From NCBI RefSeq assembly GCF_026210795.1, contig NC_089429.1, positions 4,650,001-4,714,000 of the forward strand: DNA of 64,000 nt. The letters are read 5' to 3'. Source of the DNA: Rhizophagus irregularis (Eukaryota; Glomeromycota; Glomeromycetes; Glomerales; Glomeraceae). The notes under the pieces are model-generated. The model did no database searches and was not told the origin of the DNA. It saw nothing but the letters and a program-made list of their open reading frames with translations. The position numbers were made by a program, and so were the translations under genes. The first letter of the stretch is position 1; each line of letters opens with the position of its first letter. Of the stretch, positions 25,625 to 36,911 are shown piece by piece.

Positions 25625-26826
25625 GACTTGCAGAATAGAGAGAGTTGAACGCCTAATAATCGACTATTTGTTTCTTTTTTTTTTTGTTTTTTAGGTTGTT
25701 AAATGTTTTATTATCATGCTGATCATTGATAAAACTGTATAAATTAATTATTAAATTAGAAGTTGAAATCAAGTCTTGGTGCATTTTTTTTGGAATAGAG
25801 AAATAAACATAGCATCACATTTATGGAAATGGCATACCGCGTGACTATAATAAATTTAAAAACCTGATTTAGATGATTATTTTCGGTTAATTATAAATTT
25901 TTTACTAAAAAGTTATGTTATACATGCTGCCAAAATTATAAATTCATTACTTTATATAATAAATTACACATAAACCAAATGAATTATGGCATTCCAAATT
26001 TATATAATTATGGCATTATAAAGTAATTTCGGTCACATGTATAAACAAAAAATAAGATTTGTGAGATGAGATTTAAGATATTTAAAAAATGCTGAAACAA
26101 TATTACAAGATGATAATTTGGTATTCCGATACTATTAACAGACTATATAATTTTAAGTAAATACCAATGAACTTTATGAAAGAGAATTATGTTTTAAGAC
26201 TAAGAATTATTAGAGAAATCATGTAATAAGCCATAAGATCATCTATGGGTAAAGAAATCTGACCAAATTATTGGAAAAGATGAATGATTATATTTTACAA
26301 CACTAAAAAAATTATCAAACAGCACCAAGAACCGGAAAAATTTGAATTATGATACAGTGTATTGAGAATAGTATTATGCTAAATTTGTAGTATAAATATT
26401 GGTTATTGGATAGGGACGTTAGAGCTACCTGTGTTATTACGCAGACTTCCGAGATCATGTTTATATATAAATAAACCAGTATTTAGTGAACATACATATA
26501 TAAAAATATCAGTATGTCAAAAACAGCATGATCCTATTGAATACATAATAAAAGTATTGTTATTTATGAGGTGTCTAATATGGAAGTCTTAAGCTTATTT
26601 AGTAAATTAAAAGTATATCCGTGATATAGATCAAAAAAATCAGAGGCACAAATTTTAATTGGTGAAAATCACGTGATGGACAGAAACACCCGTGACTTCA
26701 AATTTTAACTTTGCGTAGTACTTATAGCGTCCTTCGCTACTGTAGGAATAAAAATAGCAAAGTATTAGGTAAAATGCAGTACCGTAATAATTTATTATTA
26801 TGAATAAAATAATAGTTTATAATATG

Positions 26827-26970
26827 CAGTTCACCCTTACTATAGTGAATCCCATGGAGCGTTAGTGAGAAATTCAGGGTCGGTCATTTTATTATAAATA
26901 AAAAAAATTTTGCACCTGAACTTTTCTTAATTATAACAATTTAAAAATTAGCTATAAAGAGGGTGAACTG
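26827..26970. mobile_element. 144-bp MITE, shortened copy
   Basis: Same ends as 23209-23374 (CAGTTCACCC ... GGGTGAACTG) with internal deletions of about 20 bp; duplicated along with the unit. Confidence 0.7.
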
Positions 26971-27705
26971 TACAATAAGAATTTTTTTTCGGTATACATA
27001 TAAATTGGAAAACTAGATACATTTAGAATTTATGCTAAATTTTGTCGAGCTTAGGTGTACGCACCATACAATATGTGATTTTGCGAAAATAATCATCCGA
27101 ATCACTCAAGGTAAAATTACTGGAAAGAACGGGTGAGAAGGGAGAACTGTGAAAAATATTATTATATTTACTATTTTATATTAGAAGTACAAAGTCACGT
27201 TACGAAATTTTTTGGTGGTGTACTTTGGGGTAGTTGCAACAAACCCGGTTACCATTGTTGGTAACGGTGTTACTCTTTTTTTAGTTATCCGAACCTCCTT
27301 ATTTTGTATAGTATGCTTTGTGTATTAATCATACACTGTTATCGATAACAAAAAATTACACGTTACGATTATGATTGAGACTTTATTTAGTCCCTTCGAG
27401 CGGCAAGCCTTCCAATTCCAATCCTTTCCAATATTTCAAATGCATCATCACTTCCCGTTAGTCTAACATCCCAAAATTTCTTTGTGGGATACACCGTTAC
27501 AGTGATTTTCAATTTTTATTTTATGGATGATCGATACCCTGCAGGCGCATATTTTTCGTGCTTTTAACGATATTATAATGTATAATTTGTTTGGATACAT
27601 ATATTTATAATTTATCAAATACAAAATCAACAAATATTGGTAGTTTTAATAACAATAATATATAGATAATATATAGATAATAAGTAATAATAACAATAAA
27701 TAAAT

Positions 27706-28996
27706 TTATAATTTTCCTAATTTAGTACCAGCATCAATTCTAATGATTTCACCATTCATATAAGTATTCTCAATTAAATGAATAACTAGCTTATTAAATT
27801 CACCATCTGCTTTACCAAATCTACCAGGGAACTCAATTTGATTTAACAATTTCTGGTATACTCTATCATTTGAATTATTTGTTGATGCCATTGGAGTTTC
27901 TAAAAAATTTCAAAATGATAAATAAATATTAAATATTAAATAAAATAGTACGCAATATTATAAATACCAAATAATCCGGGAGCAATAGCAACAACTCTAA
28001 TACCAAATCTAGATAAATCTCTCGTCATAGGTAAGGTCATCGAAGCCACACCACCTTTAGTTGCAGAATAAGTAACTTGTCCTACTTGACCATCTTGATA
28101 AGCGATTGATGATATATTTACTATTACACCTCTTTCTCCTGATTGAAATATTAATCATAATATATTAGTCACGTATTGGTTGAAATATTTTATAAATAAA
28201 AGATATATTACCTTCTTCTAATGGTTTTTGTTTAACCATTTGTGCGGCTACTAGCCTACATACGTTAAAAGTTCCGACCTAAATAATATAAATATATAAA
28301 TATGTGCGTGTGAATTATTTTAATTAAATTATTTGATTAAAAATTTGTATTTACCAGATTAACGTTAATACCAAATTTAAATGTATTCAAATCCAATGGT
28401 TTCCCATTTGAACCAATGATCTATTATTATTCGATTGAAAATAATTTCAATTAAAATTTCATGACAGATAACATAAATAACTGATTGTAAAAACATACTT
28501 TTCCTACTATAAATACACCACCACAATTTACAACTCCACGAATATTCTCCCCAAATTTTTCAACTGCTTGTTGAATAGCTTTAGATATTTCTTCCTGAAA
28601 ACAAAATAAATCGGTTCAAATCTTTTTGTCGGTAAATTTTAACAAAAAAAAATATATATTTAATACATACTTCAGATGTTACGTCCGCTTGAACAAATAA
28701 AACATTTTTTTCTTGACCTTTAAAAAATGATTTCCCGTCATTTTTCAAATCGATTACCTATCGAAAAAAAAAATTTTTTTTTTAAAAAAAAATAAAATTC
28801 CAATATATATATAATAATATTTACCACCACATTTGCTCCTAATCTCAATAATTCTTGAGCCGCAGATAATCCTAATCCACTTCCTCTAAAAAAAAATTTC
28901 AATTTAAAAACAGTATTTTTTTTAGTAATATAGTTCAATTAACTACAATAATATTTACCCTCCAGTAACAATAAATGTATTCCCTTTTATTTGCAT
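27706..28996 (-). CDS. HSD17B10-like short-chain dehydrogenase/reductase, copy E
   Basis: Minus strand, ATG at 28996, stop at 27706, same eight exons. Cofactor loop TGGGSGLG. The catalytic motif has drifted to VTYSATKGG, still YxxxK, and the active-site serine is in [10 protein letters not shown]. Exon 8 starts with a divergent [14 protein letters not shown] but ends in the conserved [12 protein letters not shown]. No internal stops found. This is the most diverged of the three intact copies. Family and role as for copy C; the enzyme acts on NAD(H) and a hydroxyacyl or hydroxysteroid substrate by family analogy only. Confidence 0.85.
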
Positions 28997-29313
28997 GATT
29001 TGCAGAATAAGGAATGTCGGACGCCGCTATTAAATATTGTTTAACTATGCCGATCATTGACAAAACTGTACAAATTAATTAAAATTAATTATATGAGTTT
29101 AGACGTTTATTTATTTATTTTTTTTGGAGTAGATGTACATGTTTTAGACGTTTAATAAATATATTTGATACATAATAAAATATAATAAAAAATTTTTTTT
29201 TGGAATAATCATCAATATAATATAGAATAATTTATTTATACATAATTACATAATAAAAAAAAATATTTTTTTTTTTCACATCTAAACTTTAAAAATCTAA
29301 CTTAAATTATAAA
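28997..29313. other. Spacer, nothing recognised
   Basis: AT-rich intergenic DNA between the dehydrogenase array and the F-box gene. Confidence 0.5.
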
Positions 29314-30969
29314 CTAATACATTTCTTCTATATAACTATAATGTTGAATCTTTAAATCACCATAATTTTGAACCTTAATATTATATGATTCAAATATCTT
29401 AACTTCATCCTTCATAGAAAATAAATCTTTACATTTTTCTATTGAATCATCTGAATCATCCTTCATTTTAAAAGCAAAATAATCAATTTTTTTCTTTTTC
29501 ATAATATATTCTTTTATAAAAGATAAAATATTCTCATTTCCTATTTGAATTTTATTATTAATTAATAATTTCTTAATAAAAGTATTTTGAGAATTTTTTA
29601 AAAATATTTCAAAAATATTTTCATCAATTGAAAGAGATAAATCTAAATATTCCAATTTTAAAGGTAAAATTTGACCTAACTCTTTTAATATAATTGAACT
29701 AATATTAAGAATATCATCATTTGGTTGATTAAGAATATGAAGTCTATCAAAATCAATTATAATATAATTAAGATGATGATTATTAAATTTTTTAATTAAA
29801 TCCATTGATAAATAAATATTTTGATAATCAAAACCTGGTAAATCAAAAAATTTGATATTTTTACAATATTTTATAATAATTTCAAGTAATTGATATTTTA
29901 ATTTATTACTAGTTAATAAACCAATATTTTCTAAATAATCACCAGAAATTTGTAATAAAGCTTGAAAATTATCAATTTGAAATTTTTCTTTCATAAATAA
30001 TGAAGTTAATTTAAATGGTTTGTTAATATTAATAATTTGTTGAATAAAATCATAATTTAAAGAAAAACAATAAAGTATATGAATAGATTTTAAAACATTT
30101 AATTGTTCAATAACTTGTTTAAAATTTGTTATATTTTTAAAATTTATATTATAAAATATAATAGTTTTTAAAGTATTTGAACAATTTGAATTTTTTAATG
30201 ATAAAAATATTGAATTATAAATATGAAATCCAAATAACATTTTTTCAAGATTTTGTTGTGAAATGATTAATTCAGAACAATATTTTATGATTAATAAATC
30301 ATCATAATTCATCTTATGATGAAAATAAAGTATTGAAATTGTTTTACAATTATTATATAAAAATTTTAAAAAATCATAAAATATATTTGTTGTTTTAATA
30401 ATTCCATTAAATGAAATTTTTAAATTTTTAATATTAAGAATTAAATTCTGATTTTGTAATATTAATTCCAATATATCATTAAAATAATCATGATCTCTAA
30501 TTAATATAATTTCAAATATACGTAAATTAATATTATTTTCATTTTTTAATATGGAATTATAAATTATTTTTGATATTTCTTTTATCTTATCAGAATTTAA
30601 AGGTGTTCCTAATTTAATAAAATCAATCCATTTTTCAATATAATGAAAAATTTTCCATGTATTTAAACATTTAATATAATTAGGATAATTAAATAATGTG
30701 TTTGATGGTATTAAATCAATATTAATTTCATATTCAATTAATTTTGTTTTATCATTATCATTTAAATTATATAAAAAATTTCTAATGAAATGATAATTTG
30801 CTGTAGGATTAGAGAATGGATCTTCCCATAATAATGGAATAGCCAAACGACACCATAATCTATTAACTAAAATACATGAATGTAATGTTAAAAAATCGTT
30901 ACGAAAATATTGTATAATTTCATTTAATAATTCAGGTAAATTTCCTGAAAATATTTTTGAACATGCCAT
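29314..30969 (-). CDS. F-box protein with LRR-like C-terminal part, 551 aa
   Basis: A single uninterrupted exon, ATG at 30969-30967. The N-terminus carries a clear F-box: LPELLNEIIQYF, then CILVNRLWCRLAIPLLWEDP (residues about 10-55), the usual form in Rhizophagus F-box families. The remaining 500 residues are very rich in Ile, Asn, Leu and Lys, with irregular leucine-rich segments (for example LKLEYLDLSLSIDENIFE) suggesting an LRR-like solenoid for substrate binding. It presumably links Skp1-Cullin ligase to a target (family knowledge). Extreme A/T codon bias matches the host background. ATG context is not unusual; the next upstream sequence is A-rich. Confidence 0.9.
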   Translation of the reverse strand: MACSKIFSGNLPELLNEIIQYFRNDFLTLHSCILVNRLWCRLAIPLLWEDPFSNPTANYHFIRNFLYNLNDNDKTKLIEYEINIDLIPSNTLFNYPNYIKCLNTWKIFHYIEKWIDFIKLGTPLNSDKIKEISKIIYNSILKNENNINLRIFEIILIRDHDYFNDILELILQNQNLILNIKNLKISFNGIIKTTNIFYDFLKFLYNNCKTISILYFHHKMNYDDLLIIKYCSELIISQQNLEKMLFGFHIYNSIFLSLKNSNCSNTLKTIIFYNINFKNITNFKQVIEQLNVLKSIHILYCFSLNYDFIQQIININKPFKLTSLFMKEKFQIDNFQALLQISGDYLENIGLLTSNKLKYQLLEIIIKYCKNIKFFDLPGFDYQNIYLSMDLIKKFNNHHLNYIIIDFDRLHILNQPNDDILNISSIILKELGQILPLKLEYLDLSLSIDENIFEIFLKNSQNTFIKKLLINNKIQIGNENILSFIKEYIMKKKKIDYFAFKMKDDSDDSIEKCKDLFSMKDEVKIFESYNIKVQNYGDLKIQHYSYIEEMY

Positions 30970-32673
30970 TGGGGAAAAAAAGAAAGGGAGAGAAAAAAAA
31001 AAATATATCAGCCGAATTTTTTTCCATAAGGGTCAAATCCAAAATGCAGGATATGAAATCCGTACTAATATTGAAATGATCATGGTGTGACGGATATTAC
31101 CTTAGTCCAAAAAATTTGTTGATCAACCTATAAATATGGAAAATTTTTATTCCGATACATTTCCTAATAAATTTTAGGCACTAAAATTAATATTGAACAT
31201 CTTGTGATAAATAGCCGTTTTGAACTTATTAATTTTACAAAAAAAGAATTTAACTAATATGTATTAGAATCCTGGAATAAGTAAAGATTATTATGTAGTG
31301 GAACAATTACGATATTAGTATGATCAAATATTTATGGAATACGTCATACCACGCAAGAATATCTTATAATTCCAATTGTATAAAAAAAATCATACATTAG
31401 AAAGTCCGGAATTTCTCAAAGAAAACATTGTCTTTTTACCCCTGATGTACTAAACCATTTCCTCATTCCTGTCCGTAAACACAACTATTGACAATCTGAC
31501 AATGAAAATGGTTTAGGTAAATCACATGCTTTGTTCGACTTGCACTACATATTACATAACTGACATTCTCGAAAATGTCGTCAGGATTTTATGATCTACA
31601 TAATCAACTGGTTAACCTTATTCGGTTCCAGGACGGGGACCTTTTAACTAAATCTAATATAGTAAAGATTTTTATGTTGTGCAGATGATTTTCATTTTCA
31701 TGGCGGAGAATTGTTAAAATACTTTGGAAAAGAATTTCAGGATACGGAAAATATTATGTAAATTATATCATATTAACTATTTATAAAATATTTTCATTAT
31801 ATAAAATCTGCTGATTTTTTTTTTTGAAACGAGCAAAAGTTGGGCAATATTCGAATAGGATTGGTCCGTTCGAGCGTTAGAATGTTGGAGCATGCGTACA
31901 CTGAACAAAAAGTTTTATATATAGACATAATCTAATAGTTTAAAAAAAATAAATGATAATTTTTAGATTTTAAACTTATACTAAACGACAATAAGCTTTA
32001 TGAGTTTATTTTATCGACATTATTTATTATGAGTGTTTGTTTTAGAAAAAATTATTTATTACCACTAATTAAAGGATTATTTTAAATTTATTCCTTGCGT
32101 GTTATGTGTATAAAATTTTACACTTAAAAAGAAAACCAACATTTTTATAAATACTGTATAATCTCATAAATAGTTTTACCGTCAAATGAATTGTAATTTA
32201 TACTTTTTTTAATAGTTATAAAGGAAGAGATATCTCATTGTGTCCCGTTCATAACCCACGCAATCAATTTGTGACTGCTAAAGTAAAGAAAATCTGATTA
32301 TAAACACAAAAAAAATTGTTTCTAACGGTGTCATAAAACATGAGCTATGTGAAGCAAAATTTTTTTTCGTTGCACGTGAATTCTTAAAATAATTATGTTT
32401 GCAACGATTAATATCACAATTATTAACCAATTATAGCAGATGATTGGTAAAGATTTGGTCACGTATAACAATATTATCATGTGACCCATTGACTTTAGCT
32501 TAATTATAGCTTAACGTTAATTATAGCTTATTTTTGATTTTTTTAAAAATAACATTATCGGTATATTTAATATACGGAGCACGATAATTTTACTTAACGA
32601 ACTGAAAGAAAGGCTCAACTCAAATGTTAATAGTCGATAAATTTAAATTTTTGAATTAGTGATTTACTACTCC
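30970..32673. other. Intergenic, nothing recognised
   Basis: No gene supported. It holds degenerate, AT-rich DNA with no clear repeat structure until the MITE at 32680. Confidence 0.5.
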
Positions 32674-32898
32674 GTTAAAATAGGACCCAGAAATATATAG
32701 GTTTGAGTTTGCGTATTTTGAACTAAAAAAATCATGAAAATCTTTCCTTTTTTAGATAATTTTGATAATTCCAGTCAGAATTTTATTTCCCATTATAGTA
32801 ACTGACTGACATTATCATAATTCCGGCTCTGAAAAAATGCGTACAACTCATAGTACATCACCTGACCCCTATATATATATTTCTGGGTCCTGTTAAAA
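32674..32898. mobile_element. 213-bp MITE with TTAAAA direct repeats
   Basis: The element 32680-32892 has inverted ends TAGGACCCAGAAATATATA and its complement TATATTTCTGGGTCCTG. TTAAAA lies directly outside both ends (32674-32679 and 32893-32898). A TTAA-containing duplication would fit piggyBac-type or Kolobok-type targeting, but the ends are too short to assign. Confidence 0.65.
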
Positions 32899-32950
32899 TT
32901 TGATACCCTAAATCAATGACAAAGGATATTTCAATGGATTTACATAATAT

Positions 32951-32969
32951 TTTAGTACAACATAGTACA
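32951..32969 (+). promoter_or_regulatory. Conserved upstream motif of the BTB-SPRY loci, copy 1
   Basis: TTTAGTACAACATAGTACA, containing GTAC on both sides of ACAACATA, about 90 bp before the start codon. It is identical in the other two loci (40832-40850 and 45496-45514, minus strand), one of the few perfectly kept stretches of the flanks. Confidence 0.45.
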
Positions 32970-33059
32970 ACATATATATAAATATATGTTTTAATCCAAA
33001 AATCGGACCATTTTTAAATTTTCTTCTTTTTGAGAGAGAAAAAAAAAAATAACTTTAAA

Positions 33060-34454
33060 ATGACAAAAGGATTTTCACTAGAACAAGATTTAAGATTATT
33101 AATAAATAATCCAAAGTATAGCGACGTAGAAATTTTATGCGAGGATGAAAAGAAATTATATGGTTGTAGAGCAATTTTAGCAGCAAGGTCCGAAGTATTT
33201 GATAGACTGCTTTATAATGGAATGAAAGAAAGTTATGATAATAAAATTTCTTTTCCAAAGATTAATTCCGCAGGGATGGAAATCATATTAGAATATATTT
33301 ATACAGGTTCAGTTAAAGTAGAATCTTTAAAAAAAGATATAATTGAAGCTTTTTACGCTGCTGATTATTTTCAATTATCAGACCTTCAGGATTTTATTAC
33401 AAAATCAGTTAAGAATAATAATTTAGTTAAAAATTATTCACCGGAATTATTATCTAAAATTTCAGAAAAAATTCCATTAACAGAAGATAATATTCTTCTT
33501 AATTTATTGGTTGAAACAGTGGCAGTTATGCCATTAAATAATATTGAATTTGGTCGTTTATCTATTACAGGTCTTAAATATCTTTTATCTTGTACACATG
33601 AAAAAGAATTACCTTTTGCAACTCGAGAGTATGAAGTTTTTCGGTATAGTGCAATTCTAGCAGCAAAACAAGTCTCTGATGATACTTGTAAAGCTCTCAT
33701 AGAACTGCTACCAACCTTAGAACAAATAGAAAATTCAATCATAGTGGGAAATAAAATTATCACAGACCGGCAAAAAGTAGCTAAAGAATTAGAACCTTTG
33801 ATTAAGTTTATTGATTTCAGAAGAATTAAAACTAAGATATTAGCCAATTTTATTGAGCCACTAGAAATTATTCCAATTGAAATAATTTCTAATTCTTATC
33901 GACATGTAGCACTATTAAGTAATTTAGATTCATGCGATATTCGTGGAAAACCTATTAATCTATCCGGTTATGTTTGGGATGAGAAAGCATGTGGATCAAA
34001 ACTTATCATTGAAGATAACAGAAAAATTGTACGTACACCAATTGGTTGTGGTCACCAAAATGTTAGAGCCAAAATAGCATTAGAAAGTAATGACATTTTT
34101 GAATGGGATGTAATTATTGAAAAAGTTTGTTGTAATGCTTGGGTTGGAATATGTGCGTCAGAAAATTTTGATTATGATACCTTTGCAGGAATTCAACCTA
34201 CTGGATGGGTATTGGGTGACTGTGGTTTTTGTTATAATTCTAATAAAAAAGTAATGAATTACTGTCCTTCATTTGGTGATGGTACAATAGTTACAGTCCA
34301 TTTAGATATGAATAAAAGAACTTGCGCTTTTACAGTCAATGGTACAAAATATCCAGAAGTATCAGCTTGGAATAATCTACCATCAAAACTTTATCCAGTA
34401 GTATCATTATGTCATCCTGGTCGTTTTCGAATTCAACCTCATCAAAAAAGTTAA
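33060..34454 (+). CDS. BTB-BACK-SPRY protein, copy 1 (intact)
   Basis: One exon of 464 codons from ATG at 33060; the frame is open upstream but without an ATG, and the paralogues start at the same place (M-I-R-G-Y-S-L-E-Q-D-L). BTB/POZ domain at residues about 20-120: YSDVEILCEDEKKLYGCRAI, then LAARSEVFDRLLYNGMKES and EYIYTGSVKVE. A BACK domain follows at about 130-270. The C-terminal SPRY/B30.2 domain is at about 310-460 (FEWDVIIEK, AWVGICASE, PTGWVLGDCG, CAFTVNGTKYP). BTB proteins of this type normally dimerise and recruit substrates to Cullin-3, and SPRY is the protein-binding part; this is family knowledge. It is the intact member of three loci. Its 3' flank to about 36905 is also duplicated. 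Confidence 0.9.
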   Translation: MTKGFSLEQDLRLLINNPKYSDVEILCEDEKKLYGCRAILAARSEVFDRLLYNGMKESYDNKISFPKINSAGMEIILEYIYTGSVKVESLKKDIIEAFYAADYFQLSDLQDFITKSVKNNNLVKNYSPELLSKISEKIPLTEDNILLNLLVETVAVMPLNNIEFGRLSITGLKYLLSCTHEKELPFATREYEVFRYSAILAAKQVSDDTCKALIELLPTLEQIENSIIVGNKIITDRQKVAKELEPLIKFIDFRRIKTKILANFIEPLEIIPIEIISNSYRHVALLSNLDSCDIRGKPINLSGYVWDEKACGSKLIIEDNRKIVRTPIGCGHQNVRAKIALESNDIFEWDVIIEKVCCNAWVGICASENFDYDTFAGIQPTGWVLGDCGFCYNSNKKVMNYCPSFGDGTIVTVHLDMNKRTCAFTVNGTKYPEVSAWNNLPSKLYPVVSLCHPGRFRIQPHQKS

Positions 34455-34848
34455 AATATTTATTACAATTTTATGACTTTATATGTATTGTATATCTTTT
34501 TTGAATACAGTAAAACTAATTTAAGAATTATCAATTATACTAATATGTACTAATTGAATTATTAACATCAAATTTATTTAATCTATTGTTAATACTTGTA
34601 CAAGAATTGTTTCGAACTTAATTTTTTATTGAAAATTTAATTGGTAAAAAAGTAAGCTTATCAATGAATGTATCGATACTATTAAAATTATTCATAGTAA
34701 TTAATCATTTTATTACAATGAAAGAAAAATTGCTTTTAAAGATCGATTTGAATGGTTGCAAGAATCTAAAAATTTATACTTCGTTACGATCGTATCACGT
34801 AATAAATTAGTAGGTCTTTTCTTGAAAAGAAGACCGTCTTAAGATATA
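34455..34848. other. 3' flank of BTB copy 1, part of the duplicated block
   Basis: No gene. It matches, inverted, the 3' flanks of copies 2 and 3 (about 38960-39360 and 43690-44028). Confidence 0.6.
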
Positions 34849-35770
34849 CAGTGGTGAGCAAAATTATTTGGAAAATCGTCACGTGTGTGCAATCACGTGA
34901 TGTGGCTTGTTGAAAATTGCAGATCAAATTACAAAATACTTAATCAAATGCTATACGCCTCCAAATAAATATTCTTTCTTTACACGACCTTTTATATAAG
35001 ACTTTTCAAGAAAAAATAACACAGAAATAAAAGATTTTATTAAAAAATGATAGCAAAAAGTAAATTTATAATTGTGGGTTAAAGAAGCGCAGTATTTGAA
35101 TGGAATTTAACTTCATATCATCACTAGAGTCTCCAGATTTTATTATAGTTTAAAAAATTATAAAACAATAAGAGGATGGGAAGATATGGTTTAAAAACCT
35201 AATGAAAATCGACTAAAAAAATGATATAAATATCGCAATAATTATTAAAATTGATGCATTAAATGGAATTTTATGACAATGACCAATAATCTGGCCGAAA
35301 AACCATGCATTTTAAATAATAATAATTTTCATACATATAATTAAAAAATATTTTTATCATTATTGTTATAAAAAATTTTTTTTGCTTGCTAGCTAATGCT
35401 AAAAATTGAAATCACAAAGAAACTGTTGAATAATTAAAATAAACCATTCTAACATAATCAAAAAATTGTAGAAGTTTATTAACAGAAACACAAATAAAAT
35501 GGAAATCACAAAATTTGGGGAATTTAAAAATGTTAAACGTTAAGGAATGAAAATTTTATTTCCAAAAAAAGTAAAATGATTTGATTAACTCAATAAATTA
35601 ACTTTTAAGGAAATTATTGAATAAGTAAGGAGAGGATAAATTTTATAATTGTCTATAGTTTAAATTTCGTGGTATTGTACTTTTAAATAAATTAAATTAT
35701 TTGCAAATATAATCACTGGTTGCTGAGTAAATTCACTTTAAAGTTTTCCAAATAATTTTGCTCACCACTG
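34849..35770. mobile_element. 922-bp non-autonomous Tc1/mariner-like element
   Basis: Ends are perfect inverted repeats of over 20 bp: CAGTGGTGAGCAAAATTATT at 34849 and its complement ending at 35770, each bordered by TA. The paralogous flank of BTB copy 3 (about 43690-43705) has the empty site with one TA, so a TA target duplication is directly shown. Internal sequence has many stops and no recognisable transposase. Confidence 0.85.
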
Positions 35771-36105
35771 TACCTTTTTAGTCGTATTATACAAAAATAT
35801 TAATACCTACTAAATTATGTTTATATGATGCAGGAAATTAATGAAGGATAATCTCACCCAATTGAACAGGTCTTAAATTATGAGGCTGAATTTCAATAGT
35901 ATCCGTGCAATTTATGGTTTGAGTTAATTAAATAATTATTTTTTCCAATGAATGCGTAGCCGAAAATATTTCTTCTTTTTCATAAGGATCTAAATTTATG
36001 ATATATATTAAATAAGTCATTGGTAAATTTCACCCTTTTATATATCACTACAACAGTATATTTATTCAGTTAGAAATCTCAATAAATATCTTCAAATTTT
36101 TTTTG

Positions 36106-36210
36106 TGGCTATTTTATGATGGAATGAAGGAAAGTTGAATTTCTTTTAAAAAAACAATTCCTCTGGAATGAATTATTATGCTAGAATATAGTTATAAAGA
36201 ATTATTATTC
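36106..36210 (+). pseudogene. Relic of a BTB domain downstream of copy 1
   Basis: The stretch GGCTATTTTATGATGGAATG ... reads like the BTB region encoding LLYNGMKES and, about 50 bp on, like MEIILEYIYTG, but with deletions and stops. Fragments of the same relic appear in the copy 2 and copy 3 flanks (about 38660-38700 and 43330-43375, minus strand), so an older tandem BTB gene decayed before the block duplicated. Confidence 0.5.
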
Positions 36211-36374
36211 AAATATTTATACATAAGCAAAAATCATACCTCACGTTCATTTTTCGATCTCCTGGATTTTGTACCAATTTTATATTCTTTATTTATTTTG
36301 TGGAATAACTAGTATGTTATTATACTATGACAGATGTGTAAATTTTATTCGCTACGCGTAAAGTTCACTGCAAC

Positions 36375-36633
36375 TATAGTTGGGTGCCGAAACTATTCAT
36401 ATGCCGAAACTTATTGACCATATACTGAAAATAGTTCAGCTTTTAGTTTATATAGTTGCCAAATCTGAAAACCTAAACCCATTGCTAATATCCTAAGCCA
36501 TTTCCAAAATCCTAATTTTACTGAAAATTTAACCTAAATCTAGATTTAGTAATGGTCTAATAGTAGTTTGGGATTTCGGCAATAGTTTCTGCAATTGCAT
36601 ATATATGTCGAAATGTTTCGGCACCCTACTATA
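36375..36633. mobile_element. 259-bp hAT-like MITE with 8-bp target duplication
   Basis: Inverted ends TATAGTTGGGTGCCGAAAC and TATAGTAGGGTGCCGAAAC (complement of the right end). The flanking octamer ACTGCAAC is at 36367-36374 and 36634-36641. Copies 2 and 3 of the block have the empty site (one ACTGCAAC, complementary strand, near 38140 and 43045). Eight-bp duplications are typical of hAT. Confidence 0.85.
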
Positions 36634-36911
36634 ACTGCAACATTTTATGATGTAATTTATTTATAAAAATAAGATTCATTCACCCCAACTTTCAAGTGTA
36701 CTTAGTGTTTAAGGTTTGTAGGTTTGTATTATTTTTACGTTAACAATTAATGGTGGATTTAATATATAGTAATTTCTCTTATAATTGTTTCTTTGGGATT
36801 TATTTATAATTGTGTAATACAGTTGTTGCTTCTAAGACAAAAAAAAAATTATTACTCTATAAAAAAGTATGGTTCCTAAAATGGTTTTGTAAAATAAGAT
36901 CTATTTAATAT

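Larger units (their letters stand above)
22421..25670. repeat. Segmental tandem duplication, unit 1 (spacer plus dehydrogenase copy D)
   Basis: From the sequence beginning GGCATACCGCGTGACTATAA (about 22431) to just past copy D, this block matches 25826-29025 almost throughout, spacer and gene alike. The differences are small indels and unit-specific insertions such as the MITE at 24122-24236. Confidence 0.85.
25826..29025. repeat. Segmental tandem duplication, unit 2 (spacer plus dehydrogenase copy E)
   Basis: Paralogue of 22421-25670. It contains the MITE at 26827-26970, a conserved stretch at 27370-27500 and dehydrogenase copy E. It has a 100-bp-scale segment near 26320-26480 that unit 1 lacks. 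Confidence 0.85.
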
